A stretch of 64,000 bases of DNA from Chiridota heheva (GCA_020152595.1 JAIGNY010000476.1:2213740-2277739); one strand, 5' to 3'. Shown: positions 32,640 to 45,220, numbered from the stretch's first letter. Notes: a model not told the origin generated them from the sequence alone. Program-made: numbers and translations.

Positions 32640-35430
32640 GGATTATGAATGTTTTTTCTCATACTATTGATATCGATTTGCCACGCAAACATCTTCAAAG
32701 ATATTTTCCCCATTATTATATTATCACACTTTGACCACTCTATTATTAAGCACGCATTATGTACAAAAATGATGTTTTGATCGGTCTATTTTTGGCCATG
32801 CAAACAGCTTCACAGATAATTTTACCCCATTATTATATCTTTACACTTTGACCACCCTATTATTAAACACGCATTATGTACAGAAATGATGTATCGATCG
32901 GTTCTCTTTGTCAAACACAAGGAGATCCAATATTGAATAAACACACATGGATTATGAATTTGTTCTTCTTATACTATTGATATCGATTTGCCATGCAAAC
33001 ATCTTCACAGAAAATTTTACCCCATTATCATATCATTACACTTTGACCACCCTATTATCAAACACGCATTATGTACAGAAATAATGTATCGATCGGTTCT
33101 CTTTGTCAAGTACAAGGACATTTAAACAAAGGATATATATTGATCCAATATTGAATAAACACACATGGATTATGATTTTTTTCTCATACTATTGATATCG
33201 ATTTGCCACGCAAACATCTTCACAGATAAATTTACTATATCATCACACTTTGACCACGCATTATGTACAGAATTGATGTATCGATCGGTTCTCTTTGTCA
33301 AACACAAGGAGATCCAATATTGAATAAACACACATGGATTATGATTTTTTTTCTCATACTATTGATATCGATTTGCCATGCAAACATCTTCACAGAAAAT
33401 CTTACCCCATTATCATATCATTACACTTTGACCACCCTATTATCAAACACGCATTATGTACAGAAATAAAGTATCGATCGGTTCTCTTTGTCAAATACAA
33501 GGACATTTAAAGAAAAGATATATATTGATCCAATATTGAATAAACACACATGGATTATGATTTTTTCTCATACTATTGATATCGATTTGCCACGCAAACA
33601 TCTTCACAGATAATTTTATCCTATCATCACACTTTGACCACGCATTATGTACAGAATTGATGTATCGATTGGTTTTCTTTGTCAAACACAAGGAGATCCA
33701 ATATTAAATAAACACACATGGATTATGATTTTTTTCTTCTCATAATATTGATATCGATTTGCCATGCAAACATCTTCACAGAAAATTTTACACCATTATC
33801 ATATCATTACACTTTGACCACCCTATTATCAAACACGCATTATGTACAGAAATAATGTATCGATCGGTTCTCTTTGTCAAATACAAGGACATTTAAACAA
33901 AGGATATATATTGATCCAATATTGAATAAACACACATGGATTATGATTTTTTTCTCATACTATTGATATCGATTTGCCACGCAAACATCTTCACAGATAA
34001 ATTTACTATATCATCACACTTTGACCACGCATTATGTACAGAATTGATGTATCGATCGGTTCTCTTTGTCAAACACAAGGAGATCCAATATTGAATAAAC
34101 ACACATGGATTATGATTTTTTTTTCTCATACTATTGATATCGATTTGCCATGCAAACATCTTCACAGAAAATCTTACCCCATTATCATATCATTACACTT
34201 TGACCACCCTATTATCAAACACGCATTATGTACAGAAATAAAGTATCGATCGGTTCTCTTTGTCAAATACAAGGACATTTAAAGAAAAGATATATATTGA
34301 TCCAATATTGAATAAACACACATGGATTATGATTTTTTTCTCATACTATTGATATCGATTTGCCACGCAAACATCTTCACAGATAATTTTATCCTATCAT
34401 CACACTTTGACCACGCATTATGTACAGAATTGATGTATCGATTGGTTTTCTTTGTCAAACACAAGGAGATCCAATATTAAATAAACACACATGGATTATG
34501 ATTTTTTTCTTCTCATAATATTGATATCGATTTGCCATGCAAACATCTTCACAGAAAATTTTACACCATTATCATATCATTACATTTTGACCACCCTATT
34601 ATCAAACACGCATTATGTACAGAAATAATGTATCGATCGGTTCTCTTTGTCAAATACAAGGACATTTAAACAAAGGATATATATTGATCCAATATTGAAT
34701 AAACACACATGGATTATGATTTTTTTCTCATACTATTGATATCGATTTGCCACGCAAACATCTTCACAGATAATTTTCCTATCATCACACTTTGACCACG
34801 CATTATGTACAGAATTGATGTATCGATTGGTTTTCTTTGTCAAACACAAGGAGATCCAATATTAAATAAACACACATGGATTATGATTTTTTTCTTCTCA
34901 TAATATTGATATCGATTTGCCATGCAAACATCTTCACAGAAAATTTTACACCATTATCATATCATTACACTTTGACCACCTATTATCAAACACGCATTAT
35001 GTACAGAAATAATGTATCGATCGGTTCTCTTTGTCAAATACAAGGACATTTAAACAAAGGATATATATTGATTCAATATTGAATAAACACACATGGATTA
35101 TGATTTTTTTCTCATACTATTGATATCGATTTGCCACGCAAACATCTTCACAGATAATCTTACCCTATTATCACACTTTGACCACGCATTATGTACAGAA
35201 ATGATGTATCGGTCGATTTTCTTTGTCAAACACAAAGACATTTAAACAAAGGATCTATATTGATCCAATATTAAATAAGCACACATGGATTATGATTTTT
35301 TTCTTCTTATACTATTGATATCAATTTGCCATGCAAACATCTTCACAGATAATTTTACCCCATTGTTAAACATCAAATAATCAAACATACAGTACTTTGA
35401 CCACCCTATTATTAAACACGCATTATGTAC
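32640..35430. repeat. 193-bp tandem array with 386- and 771-bp higher-order periods, left arm
   Basis: Each unit carries cacacatggattatgatttt, then attgatatcgatttgcca, then caaacatcttcacaga, then tttgaccac, then cgcattatgtacagaa, then tatcgatcggttctctttgt, then aatattgaataaac. Two unit types alternate (ccacgcaa and ccatgcaa), giving a 386-bp dimer. The block starting near 33160 recurs almost base for base 771 bp later, near 33930, so a tetramer was duplicated very recently. The right arm has about three older units in inverse at 38745-39400. Confidence 0.93.
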
Positions 35431-35842
35431 AGAAAAAAGTTTCGATCGGCCCTACAATATTTTAACCCCCATTATTAAACAGCAATAACAAAAAATACGC
35501 ATGATGTACACAAAATAAATCGACTGTATATCCTACATTAAAAAACAAGGCCCGTGACGAAAGATAGAACTTAGTCAAATTGCGTTTGGTTTCTTCTACA
35601 CTTGAACTTCATGTCCTCAAATGACCCCGAAGCAACACCGAATAAGGGCAGTTGGATGCGGAATAAAAAAATCTTCAGTCATTTGCCTCGCGGGGAAATA
35701 AAAAAATCGACACTTTTATCCAGGATAAATGTGCAGAGTGACCCTAGCAATCATGTTTGTTCTGACGTCATACTCCAACATCTGCTGGCTTGTGTTAGCC
35801 CTTTGTTAAACCGTATGTAATCAAATCAATCAATACAGGACA

Positions 35843-38260
35843 TACTAATTTCTTTTTGTGAGATGCTCTTGTGTATTATCGATGTGTGTAAGCATACCTT
35901 GATGACATATTCACCGCAGATGACTTTTAATAATTTGAAAAAATCACGGTTCCTCAATATATCGGTCAAAATAGACGTCTTTTCACACGTGATGTTTGAA
36001 CAGCCAGTGGAAATCCTTTGCTCGATTGGACAGCCCAGTGGATCTCAGCTATTTTCCTAACCAACAGTTCTTAACAACTCCCTGCGTCAACCTATGCATA
36101 CATTGATATCTTATGAAACTGAGAAAGAAAAAAAAAGCTCAGACACGAATTTTGTACAAGGAACGTCCGCCTTGGAAAAGGTCAAGGAAAGGTTACGGAG
36201 GTCACGTTATAAACGTGTTAGAACATGCCGTAAGCAAAAAACAATCCAAACAAGCAGGGACATGACACAAATGTCTTATGGGACAAGGCTATGACAATGT
36301 CAAACAGGGATGGGTGTGGTGAAAATGTCTAATGGGCCAACTTGGCTAACTGGGACAGGGCCGAACAGACGACCATGTGAGGGAAATGTCAGTAGGTAAT
36401 GGCAACAAAGTTTGTATGTTTTCTCAAAAAGAATGTTAATCAGCATTAACATTCTTTTCAGGAGCATCATTAACCACACAATCAAGAGCTCCGTTGTCGA
36501 GACTATCCTGTGATGCAAGTGAAATTATATACAATGTTGATACCCGTAGTATGAAATAAGTGTTTCATATGTAACATCAAGTAGTCTAACAAAAATATTG
36601 TGGGTCAACTGTACGAAATTAAAAGCAATGTTTTGGAACCTACACTATCACAACGACGTAAGAAGACACCTGCACAACGGTAATGATGCAAAAGAAGGCG
36701 CCTAAAAGGCGTTATATTATACTGCATTTTTTTATCATTGAACTAGTGTTGTAGCATCTTTGTACCCCCAATGAAGAACATGTTCCTAATTATATGCAAA
36801 CTGTTGTAGTACATGACACTATACAATGGAACCTAAACAATATTTATTTTTAGTCTGGAGATAAGGTAAAAATCGATAGCCTATTCTGCTAAGAGACAAC
36901 ATTGTCCAGTGAGCAAACGTTTTTTATGATGATACTGCATGACGATTTTCGAAGGTGTACGAATCATAGTAAAAAATCAATATCAGTCGCTATTAATGTA
37001 TAGTGTCTTATGTTGTTGAGTTTTTGTGAGAATGGAAAAATATTCATTTTGTTATAAAAAAGTGTTAATATATATATTTTGTACAGTCCACTCACATGAT
37101 CACATGATCGTGTTTAATATTAGGTAACAATAAGCAGCTTGGCCGTTGTAACACCCCGACATATAATATATATACATATATATTATATATGTCGATAATA
37201 CCAGGGCAACTAGCCCTGGGAGGAGGGGGACCTTTAGCCATAAACACATCATTTATTATTAATTTTTTTGTAATTACCAATAATTTTTTACTTCTGTTTT
37301 GTTATATATTTTTTTTCAAGGACGGTAAAAAGGATCAATTTAAAGAATAAAATTAATATCGTATAGAGTTGTAGAAAGGAGGTTTTAAAGCATTTTTTAC
37401 TATTGAAGTATATTTTGTTTGTCATAGACCAATATATTTGTAAAAGTAGGAAAACTATTGTTTCACAATCCACCCTGTGCAAATAGGATCTAAAATTCTT
37501 TGCGCATTTTTACTAAAATAAGAAGGGAAAAAAAGACTGTTATCTAATGCTTAGCGCCAGCTTCAGAATTTTCAATTTGGCGGTAACTTTAATTGTTTTA
37601 CCTATAATTCATGTAACGTGATTGGTCAGAGAGAAAGCGCGGGAATCTTAGACTGTTTTGTACTCCTAATGTATACTCAATATTTGTGTTAAGATAAAAA
37701 TCAAAGTTTGGGGTCAAATCTACCGTTTTAGATTTTGTAACCAATATGCATGACTTTTCTTAGTATCATTGCTCATCTTTTATGCAGGTAGGGGTCAGAT
37801 TTTCTTAAGAAATTCACGGGCAATTGAGGGGTCCACTATCAGATGCCCATTGGGATTAGGCGTTTTTTCTCCCCTGTAGGCCTTAGTCAGTTAATATAAT
37901 AATGAACACTTACAGTTATTTTGCTAAAGTGCTTATATTGACTCTAACACAAAAACACAAAAAAGAACCGTTCCAGCCATAGCGGTAGGGCCAATTTTTG
38001 CTCAAACATTATGATTTGAGCGGACAGAACTGCGTTTTTACGAGCAAAATGGCGTCTACGGGGAAATAACGTAATATATGATAGCTATCTGTTTTCAAAT
38101 TGTATGAGCGCTATAATTACACCATACGTAAGTACCCAATGTATGTAAACAACCAATAATCCAGTCAGCTCCATCGATCGAAATTCCATTTGGTAGATAA
38201 CAAAGGGCGTGGCTCTTTTGGTCACTGGAAACATACCATGCGTTGATCCCACTTTTCCTC
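35843..38260. other. Unique centre of the foldback element
   Basis: About 2.4 kb between the arms. No transposase, integrase or polymerase is recognised. Frames at 35863-36060 and 36094-36294 (plus) and 36300-36518 (minus) are short and resemble no family I know. There is a hairpin at about 36433-36455 (gaatgttaat..cattaacattc), an AT palindrome at about 37160-37193 and a stray 117-bp arm module at about 38018-38072. The centre could be ordinary host DNA caught between two insertions, or the element's own non-coding core. Confidence 0.55.
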
Positions 38261-38744
38261 TGTCCTGTATTGATTGATTTGATTATATACGGTTTAACAT
38301 AGGGCTAACTCCAAGCAACAGATGTTGGAGTATGACGTCAGAACAAACATGATTGCTAGGGTAACTCTGCACATTTATCCTGGATAAAAGTGTCGATTTT
38401 TTATTTCTCCCGCGAGGCAAAGGACTGAAAAGAAAAAAAAAGATTTATTCCGCATCCTTTTTTCCCAATTTACCGTTGTGTCAATTTTGCTGTATGTGGT
38501 CCGTTTCCTGTGTTAAATTTCACTTTAGACCTGAATGTATGTACCAACTGCCGTCAATCGGTGCTGCTACTAGGGTCATTTGAGGACATGAAATTCTAAG
38601 TGTAGAAGAAACCGAACGCATTTTGACTGAGTTCTATCTTTCGTCACGGGCCTTGTTTTTTAATGTAGGATATACAGTCGATTTATTTTGTGTACATCAT
38701 GCGTATTTTTTGTTATTGCTGTTTAATAATGGGGGTTTAAATGT

Positions 38745-39400
38745 TGTTGAGCCGATCGATACATTATTTCTGTACATCATACGTGTTTAATAATAGGGTG
38801 GTCAAAGTACTGTATGTTTGATTATTTGATCTTTAACAATGGGGTAAAACTATCTGTGAAGATGTTTGCATGGCAAATCGATATCAATAGTATGAGAAGA
38901 AAAACAAATTCATAATCCATGTGTGTTTATTTAATATTGGATCAATATAGATCCTTTGTTTAAATGTCTTTGTGTTTGACAAAGAGAACGGATCGATACA
39001 TCATTTCTGTACATAATGCGTGTTTATTAATAGGGTGGTCAAAGTGTGGTGATATGTTAATGGGGTAAAATTATCTGTGAAGCTGTTTGCAAGGCAAATT
39101 GATATTAATAGTATAAGAAGAAAAAAATCATAATCCATGTGTGTTTATTCAATATTGGATCAATATAGATCTTTTGTTTAAATGTCCTTGTGTTTGACAA
39201 AAAGAACCGTTCGATACATCATTTCTGTACATAATGCGTGTTAAATGATAGGGTGGTCACAGTGTGATGATATAATAATGGAAAAAAATTATGTGAAGAT
39301 GTTTGCGTGGCAAATCAATATCAATAGTATGAGAAAAAAATAATTCATAATCCATGTTTACTTATTGGATCAATATAGATCCTTTGTTTAAATGTCCTTG
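38745..39400. repeat. 193-bp tandem array, right arm (inverse)
   Basis: About three units in reverse complement of the left-arm array, with more substitutions among themselves. The array is four times shorter than on the left, so the left array expanded or this one contracted. Confidence 0.88.
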
Positions 39401-39510
39401 ATGTCTGTTACCATGGGATAAGGCATGAAAGACGAATATAAGATGATGGTATTGGTCCATTACATACGTAACCGATTTATGTTATTTTGAATCCATCCGA
39501 TTGGTCAATT

Positions 39511-40085
39511 AATAGTGGTGTGATGACCATATATGGCAACAGTATTGAATGTCATTCAAGACTGAACATTTAAAAGCGGGGTGAAGATTTTGTTTTATCA
39601 TTCATAGCAGTCGTCAGCTGCACTAATAAACACAACGTGTTATTATATATTGAGTTATAACGTGTTGACATTTCGTGTTATACTTATTGTGTTGTATTAC
39701 TACATTGTGTGCATACTGCGCGTTTGATTACCATGACACTCTATAAAGAGAGAAGCCAATCGTCGTTTAGGAGAACAGCAGGGGTGGTGGAATATGAGCC
39801 TGATCCTAAAGTACGGGGTTGCGTCATTCATTAGTGTCTTGCTCAAATAAATCTGCCACTGTAATTACTTTAGGATTTGAATATGGTAAGTGTGTTTCAG
39901 GGTTTTCTTTTTGGGTTGATGGCTAGCAATAAGATGTGAATTGATAGATTGGTTTATGAATTGCTTGAAATTACCCCGGATGGTGGTATAAAATGTACAC
40001 GCCAACATTCACAAGGAAGAAAACACACCTTGCCTACCCTTGATACGCTAGAATTGCCTGAAGTTAGACGGGGGTAGCGACTTTT
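39511..40085 (+). other. Insertion unique to the right arm, with promoter-like signals
   Basis: The left arm reads without this segment (compare about 32450-32490), so about 575 bp were inserted on the right. It contains ccatatatgg (39527-39536, a perfect CArg-type CC(A/T)6GG box), tataaag (39742-39748), aataaa (about 39846) and atatg followed by gtaagtg (39893-39900), the layout of a promoter with a first exon ending in a splice donor or of a solo LTR. No matching LTR was found. The first bases (ggtgtgatgaccatatatgg) recur at 41870-41889. Any transcript is unproven. Confidence 0.45.
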
Positions 40086-40315
40086 TTTTCGTCAAGCTCG
40101 CAATATAACTCGGGCGAAATCGGGTCTAAGTAGTGCTTTGGCACGGCGCAAGGTTCGTCGACGTTCCATCATCATGGCGCTTCTCTTCGGACAGCCCTAG
40201 ACTGGTCGATGTTCACTTATAACATAATACATATCTACAATTCATAACGTCTTAGATACTTTTGTCCCATTCTCAAGGCAATGACATCATTATCGCTTGT
40301 ACGCAATAAAGTCCA

Positions 40316-40610
40316 TTGCTTTTTAACCCATTTCCCTCGTTTTTTACCTCGTTTTTTTCTTCAAATTATCCTCTCAAAAGTGGATGGTTGAGAAAAAAGA
40401 GCGCTCAAGGAATTTTAAAAACTGAAGTACACATCAAAACGAAACAATGCCTTCTTAAATTTGACGCCCTAATTCTTCTCCTCCTCCTCATGCTCCTTCT
40501 CCTCGTGTTGCTCCTCCTTCTCCTGCTCCTCCTGCTTCTTCTTCTTTTTCTTCTTCTTCTTCTTCTTCACCGGATTTTCAAAAAGTGCATGCTCAAATGT
40601 GATGTTTGAG
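40316..40610. repeat. Right arm, short CTT/TCC tract and flanks
   Basis: Inverse of 31795-32440. CTT and CTC triplets occupy about 40475-40570 with few pure repeats. The frame at 40316-40609 (leucine-rich) and its reverse are products of the triplet repeat. Confidence 0.85.
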
Positions 40611-40649
40611 GAAAAAAGTTCATAGGGCGTAGTTTGGAATCGAGTCCCA

Positions 40650-41045
40650 CCGCATTTTAAAGCGCAGTTCTGTCCTGTCATTCCCCCGTTGACGCCATTT
40701 TTCCCGTTAAAAACGTAGTTTTGTAAGATTATCCCCACAATGAAGCCCCCGTAGACCCCCGTATTTTGCATTAAAGCGTAGTTCTGTCCTGTCATTCCCC
40801 CGTTGACGCCATTTTTGCCCGTTAAAAACGTAGTTTTGTCCAATTAGTTCCACAATTAAGCCCCCGTAGAACCCCGTATTTCGCATTAAAGCGCAATTCT
40901 GACGTGTTATACACCCCGTTAACGCCATTTTTCTCATTAAAAACGTAGTTTTGTCCGATTATTTCCACGATTAAGCCACCGTAGACCCCCGTAGTTCGCA
41001 TTATAGTGCAGTTCTGTCCGGTTATTCCCCCGTTAGACGCCATTT
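40650..41045. repeat. 117-bp tandem module, right arm (inverse)
   Basis: Unit starts with gcagttctgtcctgtcattc at about 40661, 40779, 40895 and 41013, spaced 116-118 bp. Units contain cccccgttgacgccattttt, aaaacgtagttttgt and gcccccgtagacccccgta. Minus-strand frames such as 40469-40843 and 40822-41076 run through the units and reflect the period. Confidence 0.88.
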
Positions 41046-41639
41046 TTGTACTCTTAAATGAAAAACAGTTGAGCAAAAAACTGCCTCAAATGACATTGTT
41101 TTAGAAAAATTGTTTCTCAAATGAGTGTTTCAGAAAAATTGTTTCTCAAATGAGAAGTGTCAGAAAAAAATGTCTTATCAACTTATGCACGTTTTCAAAA
41201 TATTGTCGCTCAAATTTTGCTCCCTGTGCAACATCAATGGGATTTAAACATATAATTTCGTTCTCAAATCGTACACGTTTAAAAAATATCGCAGCTTAAA
41301 TCACACCGTTTAAAAAATATGGCCGCTCAAATCTTACCTATTTTCAAAACGTTGGTCTCAACATGGAGATACTATTCCAATATAGTAGGCTCCATGGTTT
41401 CAAACATGACAAGTAAACAATGTCTTCTCGAATGACGTGACTTGGGAAATTGTGACGATATTATCACGATATTATCGATAATCGTGATATGGCGATTGAT
41501 CTATATTAATTGTACAGTTTAAACTCTTTGACAAATCTAAGCTTCTAATCAACAGACTATCAGAGTGTATTGTTGTGAAATGGGCAACAATGAGTACTAT
41601 GATAACCCCCACCTGACACACCCAGTCAGGAAAAGCTAT

Positions 41640-42750
41640 ACACTTTGTTAAAAGGACTCTGCGGAACAATTGAGAATATCTTGTGACGCAATTCGATGAC
41701 CCAGAAGAAAGAATCTCTATACAGGTAGTGACCAATCAGAAGCCAGCATTGCAAATGAAATATACACCTCGTTAAAAGGTCTCTGCGGAACAAGGTATTG
41801 GTCACGGTCCATTACATGCGTAATAAAATCATGTCATTTTTTGACCAATAAGATTGGTCAATTAATAGTGGTGTGATGACCATATATGGCAACAGTTTTG
41901 AATGGAAAAAATATGGGCTTGGGACGATGATGAAGAAGTCATCGTTCCCGTCCACTACTCTTACCGCATCCAGAGAGACGGTTCCGGTAAAGTTCTCACC
42001 AGAGCCATCACCAAGGAATATCGACTGATCTATACAAAACGCGTCATTCAGCCCGATCTCACAACCCTCCCGTACGGGTATTAAACCTTTCATCCCACAA
42101 GTCCCAGTACACGAAACGGACAGGGTTGTCCACGACAATCAGGTGATTCAATTAGACCACACTGCTAAATGCCAACATTCGTAACTCAAGATCCGATGGA
42201 ACCCTAATGAGGGCGGAAGGAGAAAAAAGAGCTACCATGGCTTGCCTTCTACTATATCCTGCGTTGGTTGGGGCAGGTACTTTTACCCTACAATCACCTG
42301 ACACACCCAGTCAGGAAAAGCTATACACCTCGTTAAAATGACTCTGCGGAACAATTGAGACAATCTTGTGACGGCAATCCGATGACCCAGATGAAAAATC
42401 TCAGGTTGGGAAAATCTCAGGGGTCGTTATACAGGTAGTGGCCCATCAGAAGTCAGCAAAGGATTATATGGAACAGTCGAGACTATCCCGTGACGGCAAT
42501 CCAATGACCAAGAGGTAAAATCTCAGGGGCCGCTATACAGGTAGTACCCAATCAGAAGTTAGCATTGCGAATGAACTATACACTTTGTTGAAAGGACTCT
42601 GCGGAACAATCGATAATATCTTGTGACGCAATCCGATGACCAAGAGGGAAAATCTCAGGGGCCGCTATACAGGTGGTGGCTTATAAGAAACTCCGTTGTC
42701 GAGAATATCTTGTGACGCAATCCGATGACCCAAAAGGAAAAATCTCAGGG
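41640..42750. repeat. Right arm tip: tandemly repeated terminal module with an insert
   Basis: The words tcttgtgacgcaatccgatg, aaatctcagggg, ctatacaggtagt..c, atcagaag..agcatt, aaaggactctgcggaacaat recur at about 41640-41760, 42300-42470, 42470-42560, 42590-42680 and 42700-42790. Between the first two lies an unrelated insert (about 41765-42290) holding short open frames. The left tip has a single copy, so the right tip has expanded. Confidence 0.82.
41902..42084 (+). CDS. Small uncharacterised open frame, 60 residues
   Basis: Starts ATG just after a second copy of the ccatatatgg box (41880-41889) and reads MEKIWAWDDDEEVIVPVHYS, then YRIQRDGSGKVLTRAITKEY, then a basic stretch and TTLPYGY. 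Third codon positions are much richer in C and G than the surrounding AT-rich arm, and the composition looks protein-like. A further 34 codons stay open in the next frame (42080-42184), so a one-base indel may split a longer protein. A third ATG in strong context (taccATGgct, 42237-42341) opens a short hydrophobic frame that runs into the arm repeat. I do not recognise a family. It is absent from the left arm. It could be a captured host or mobile-element exon, or chance. Confidence 0.35.
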   Translation: MEKIWAWDDDEEVIVPVHYSYRIQRDGSGKVLTRAITKEYRLIYTKRVIQPDLTTLPYGY

Positions 42751-42754
42751 GTCA

Positions 42755-42854
42755 CTATACAGGTAGTGACCAATCAAAAGCCAGCATTAAGTATATGCAA
42801 ATAAGCTATCACGTGATACCAATGCTGGCTTCTGATTGGTCACTACTTGTATAG
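42755..42854. repeat. Terminal hairpin of the right foldback arm
   Basis: A 34-bp inverted repeat (42755-42788 against 42821-42854) with two mismatches and a 32-nt loop that is the reverse complement of the loop at 30715-30746, confirming opposite orientation of the two arm tips. Further half-hairpins (ctatacaggtagt..) are scattered at 41718, 42430, 42533 and 42665. Confidence 0.93.
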
Positions 42855-42870
42855 TTACCTCTTACTACTT

Positions 42871-45220
42871 ACCTCAAGTTTTTAAACAGTACCACCGAAA
42901 GAAAGAGTATAGTGAAACACGTTTTTTTTGTGCACAATATGAATTGTTTCCGATCTCTCAAAAACGTTAAGTTTTAGTGTCAACTCTTGTTAAAAAGAAC
43001 TTTCGAAAGAATGACTACGGTGAAACAGGTTTTTGAAGAATTTGTTTTTGAACAATTTAAATTGCAATCTTTGTCATATTTGTTTTGTGCAGGAGGTAGT
43101 ATCTCCCCCCCACCCCCCTCCCCCTCCCTTCTTTCCTACTTCCACCTGTGTGGCATATCTCGATTTCTATGATACCGCGAGTTTTAGTGTCATCCTTTGT
43201 TGAACAGTACCTCTTAAAGAATGAGTATAGTAAAACAGGTTTCCAAGACTTTTTTTAACATTTTAAACTGCAATCTTTGTCACATTAGTTTTGTGCAGGG
43301 GGAAGTGTGGCGTTTCTCGATCTCTCATATACCACGATTTTGTGCAGGGGGAAGTACCCCTACCTGTGTGGCGTTTCTCGATCTCTCATATACCGCAATT
43401 TTTAGTGTTTTCGTTGTTAAACAGTACCTACGAAAGGATGGGTATAGTGAAACAAGTTTTAATGACAATCTTTTGCACAGTTTAAATTGCAATCTTTGTC
43501 ATCTTTGTTTTGTGCAGAAGGTAGTGCCCAACTTGTGTGGCGTTTATCAGTCTCTCAGATACCGCATGTTTTAGTGTAAACTCTTTTTAAACAGTACTTA
43601 CGAAAGAATGAGTAGTTTGAAACATCTTTTCATGACTATTTTTGCACAATTCAAATTACAATTTTTGTCATCTTTTTGTAGCGTTTCTTGATTTCTCAGA
43701 TACCGTTGTTTCTAGTGTCAATCCTTCCTAAACAGTAACTCCGAAAGAATGTGCATAGTGAAAAAGGTTTACATGACCTTTTTGCACGACTTAAACTACA
43801 ATTTTTGTCATATTTGCATAGGGAAGTGTGTGGTGTTTATCGATCTCTCATATACCGCAATTTCTAGTGCTAACTCTTGTTAAACTGTACTTCCAAAAAA
43901 ATGAGTACACTGCAACAGGTCTTAAAGACTTTTTTTGCAAAATTTAAATTGCAATCTTTGTCATAATTCTTTTGTGCATGGCGAAGTGACCCCACCTGTT
44001 AAGCGTTTCTTGATTTCTCAGATACCGCCGTTTTTAGTGTCAACCCTTGCTAAACAGTAACTCCGAAACAATGTGCATAGGTCAAAAAAATTACCATGAA
44101 TGTTTTGCACAACTTAAATTACAATTTTTGTCATATTTGCATATTTGCATGGGAAAGTGTGTGGTGTTTATCGACCTCTCAGATACCACAATTTCTAGTG
44201 CCAATTCTCTTGTTAAACTGTACTTCCGAAAGAATAAGTAGAGTAAAACAAGTTTTCAAGACTTTTTGTTTGCACAATTTAAAATGCAATCTTTTTTATC
44301 TTTGTGTTGTGCAGATTTTTCAATATTTTTGTATATTTGCACAATTCAAATTGCAATCTCTTTAATCTTTGTTTTGTGCCAGAGGCAATAACTCTATAAC
44401 TAGATCTCTAAGAAACCTCAAATTTTAGTGTCAACCCTTGTTAAAGAGTACTTCTCAAAGAATGAGTATAATGAAACAGGTTTCCCACACTTTTTTGCAT
44501 GATTTAAATTACAAATTTTGTCATATTTGCTTTGTTCAGAGGAAAAAGTGTGTGGCTTTTTTCGATCTCTCAGATATCGCAATTTTTAATGTAAACCTTT
44601 GTTAAACAGTATCTCCGTAAGAATGAGTATAGTGAAATAGGTTTTCATGACTATTTTTTCACGATTTCAATTTCAATTTTTGTCATCTTTGTGTGGCGTT
44701 TCTTGATTTCTCAGATACCGCCGTTTCTAGTGTCAACCCTTGCTAAACAGTAACTCCAATAGAATGTGTATAGTGAAAAAGGTTTCCGTGACTTTTTTGC
44801 ACAACTTGAAATTACAATTTTTATCATATTTGCTTTGTGCATAAGAGAGTGTGTGGTGTTTCTTGATTTCCAGATACCTCAATTTCTAGTGGCAGCTCTT
44901 TTAAACTGTGCTTCCAAAAAAATAAGTATAGTGAAACAGGTTTCCAAGACGTTTTTTGCACAATTTAAATTGCAAATCTTTTTCATCTTTGTTTTGTGCA
45001 AGAGGCAATGACTGTATGACTAGATTGCTCAGATACCTCAAATTGTTGTGTCAAGCCTTGTTAAACAGTATTTCAGAAAAATTGAGTATAGTGAAACAGG
45101 TTTTCAAGACTTTTTTCACAATTTGAATTGCGCTTTTTGTCAAATTTGTTTTGTGCAGCAGTCAAGTGTGTGGCGTTTCCGATATCTCAGATACCTCAAA
45201 TTTTAGTGTCAATCCTTGTT
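42871..45220. repeat. 168-bp satellite, middle block
   Basis: About fourteen diverged units of the same satellite as 30085-30674, same orientation, resuming right after the foldback element. Measured unit spacing is about 168 bp (for example from aaacagtacctacg at 43420 to aaacagtacttacg near 43588). There is a small internal duplication of gtgcagggggaagt..tctcatataccac at 43295-43400 and a C-rich run at about 43107-43130. Open frames across units are not conserved between units, so this is not coding. Confidence 0.9.

Larger units (their letters stand above)
30675..42860. mobile_element. Giant foldback element, two inverted arms around a 2.4-kb centre
   Basis: The left arm (30675-35842) reappears in reverse complement as the right arm (38261-42860). 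Matching pairs run 30681-30780 with 42755-42854; 30785-31035 with 41470-41735; 31455-31740 with 40650-41045; the GAA tract with the CTT tract at 40530-40570; 32275-32440 with 40316-40450; 32640-35430 with 38745-39400; and 35520-35842 with 38261-38680. Arms are modular and tandemly repeated, as in TU elements of sea urchins and FB elements of flies. The outer tips aaaggtagctatac and gtatagttacctctt are inverted. Flanking satellite carries acctcagttg on the left (30661) and acctcaagtt on the right (42871), a candidate 9-10 bp target duplication. I see no transposase. The foldback structure is certain; its identity as one transposon is strongly inferred. Confidence 0.85.

Noticed and set aside
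28800..35430. Regular repeats as a possible CRISPR array
   Set aside because: Units are contiguous, diverged tandem repeats without unique spacers, in eukaryotic DNA.
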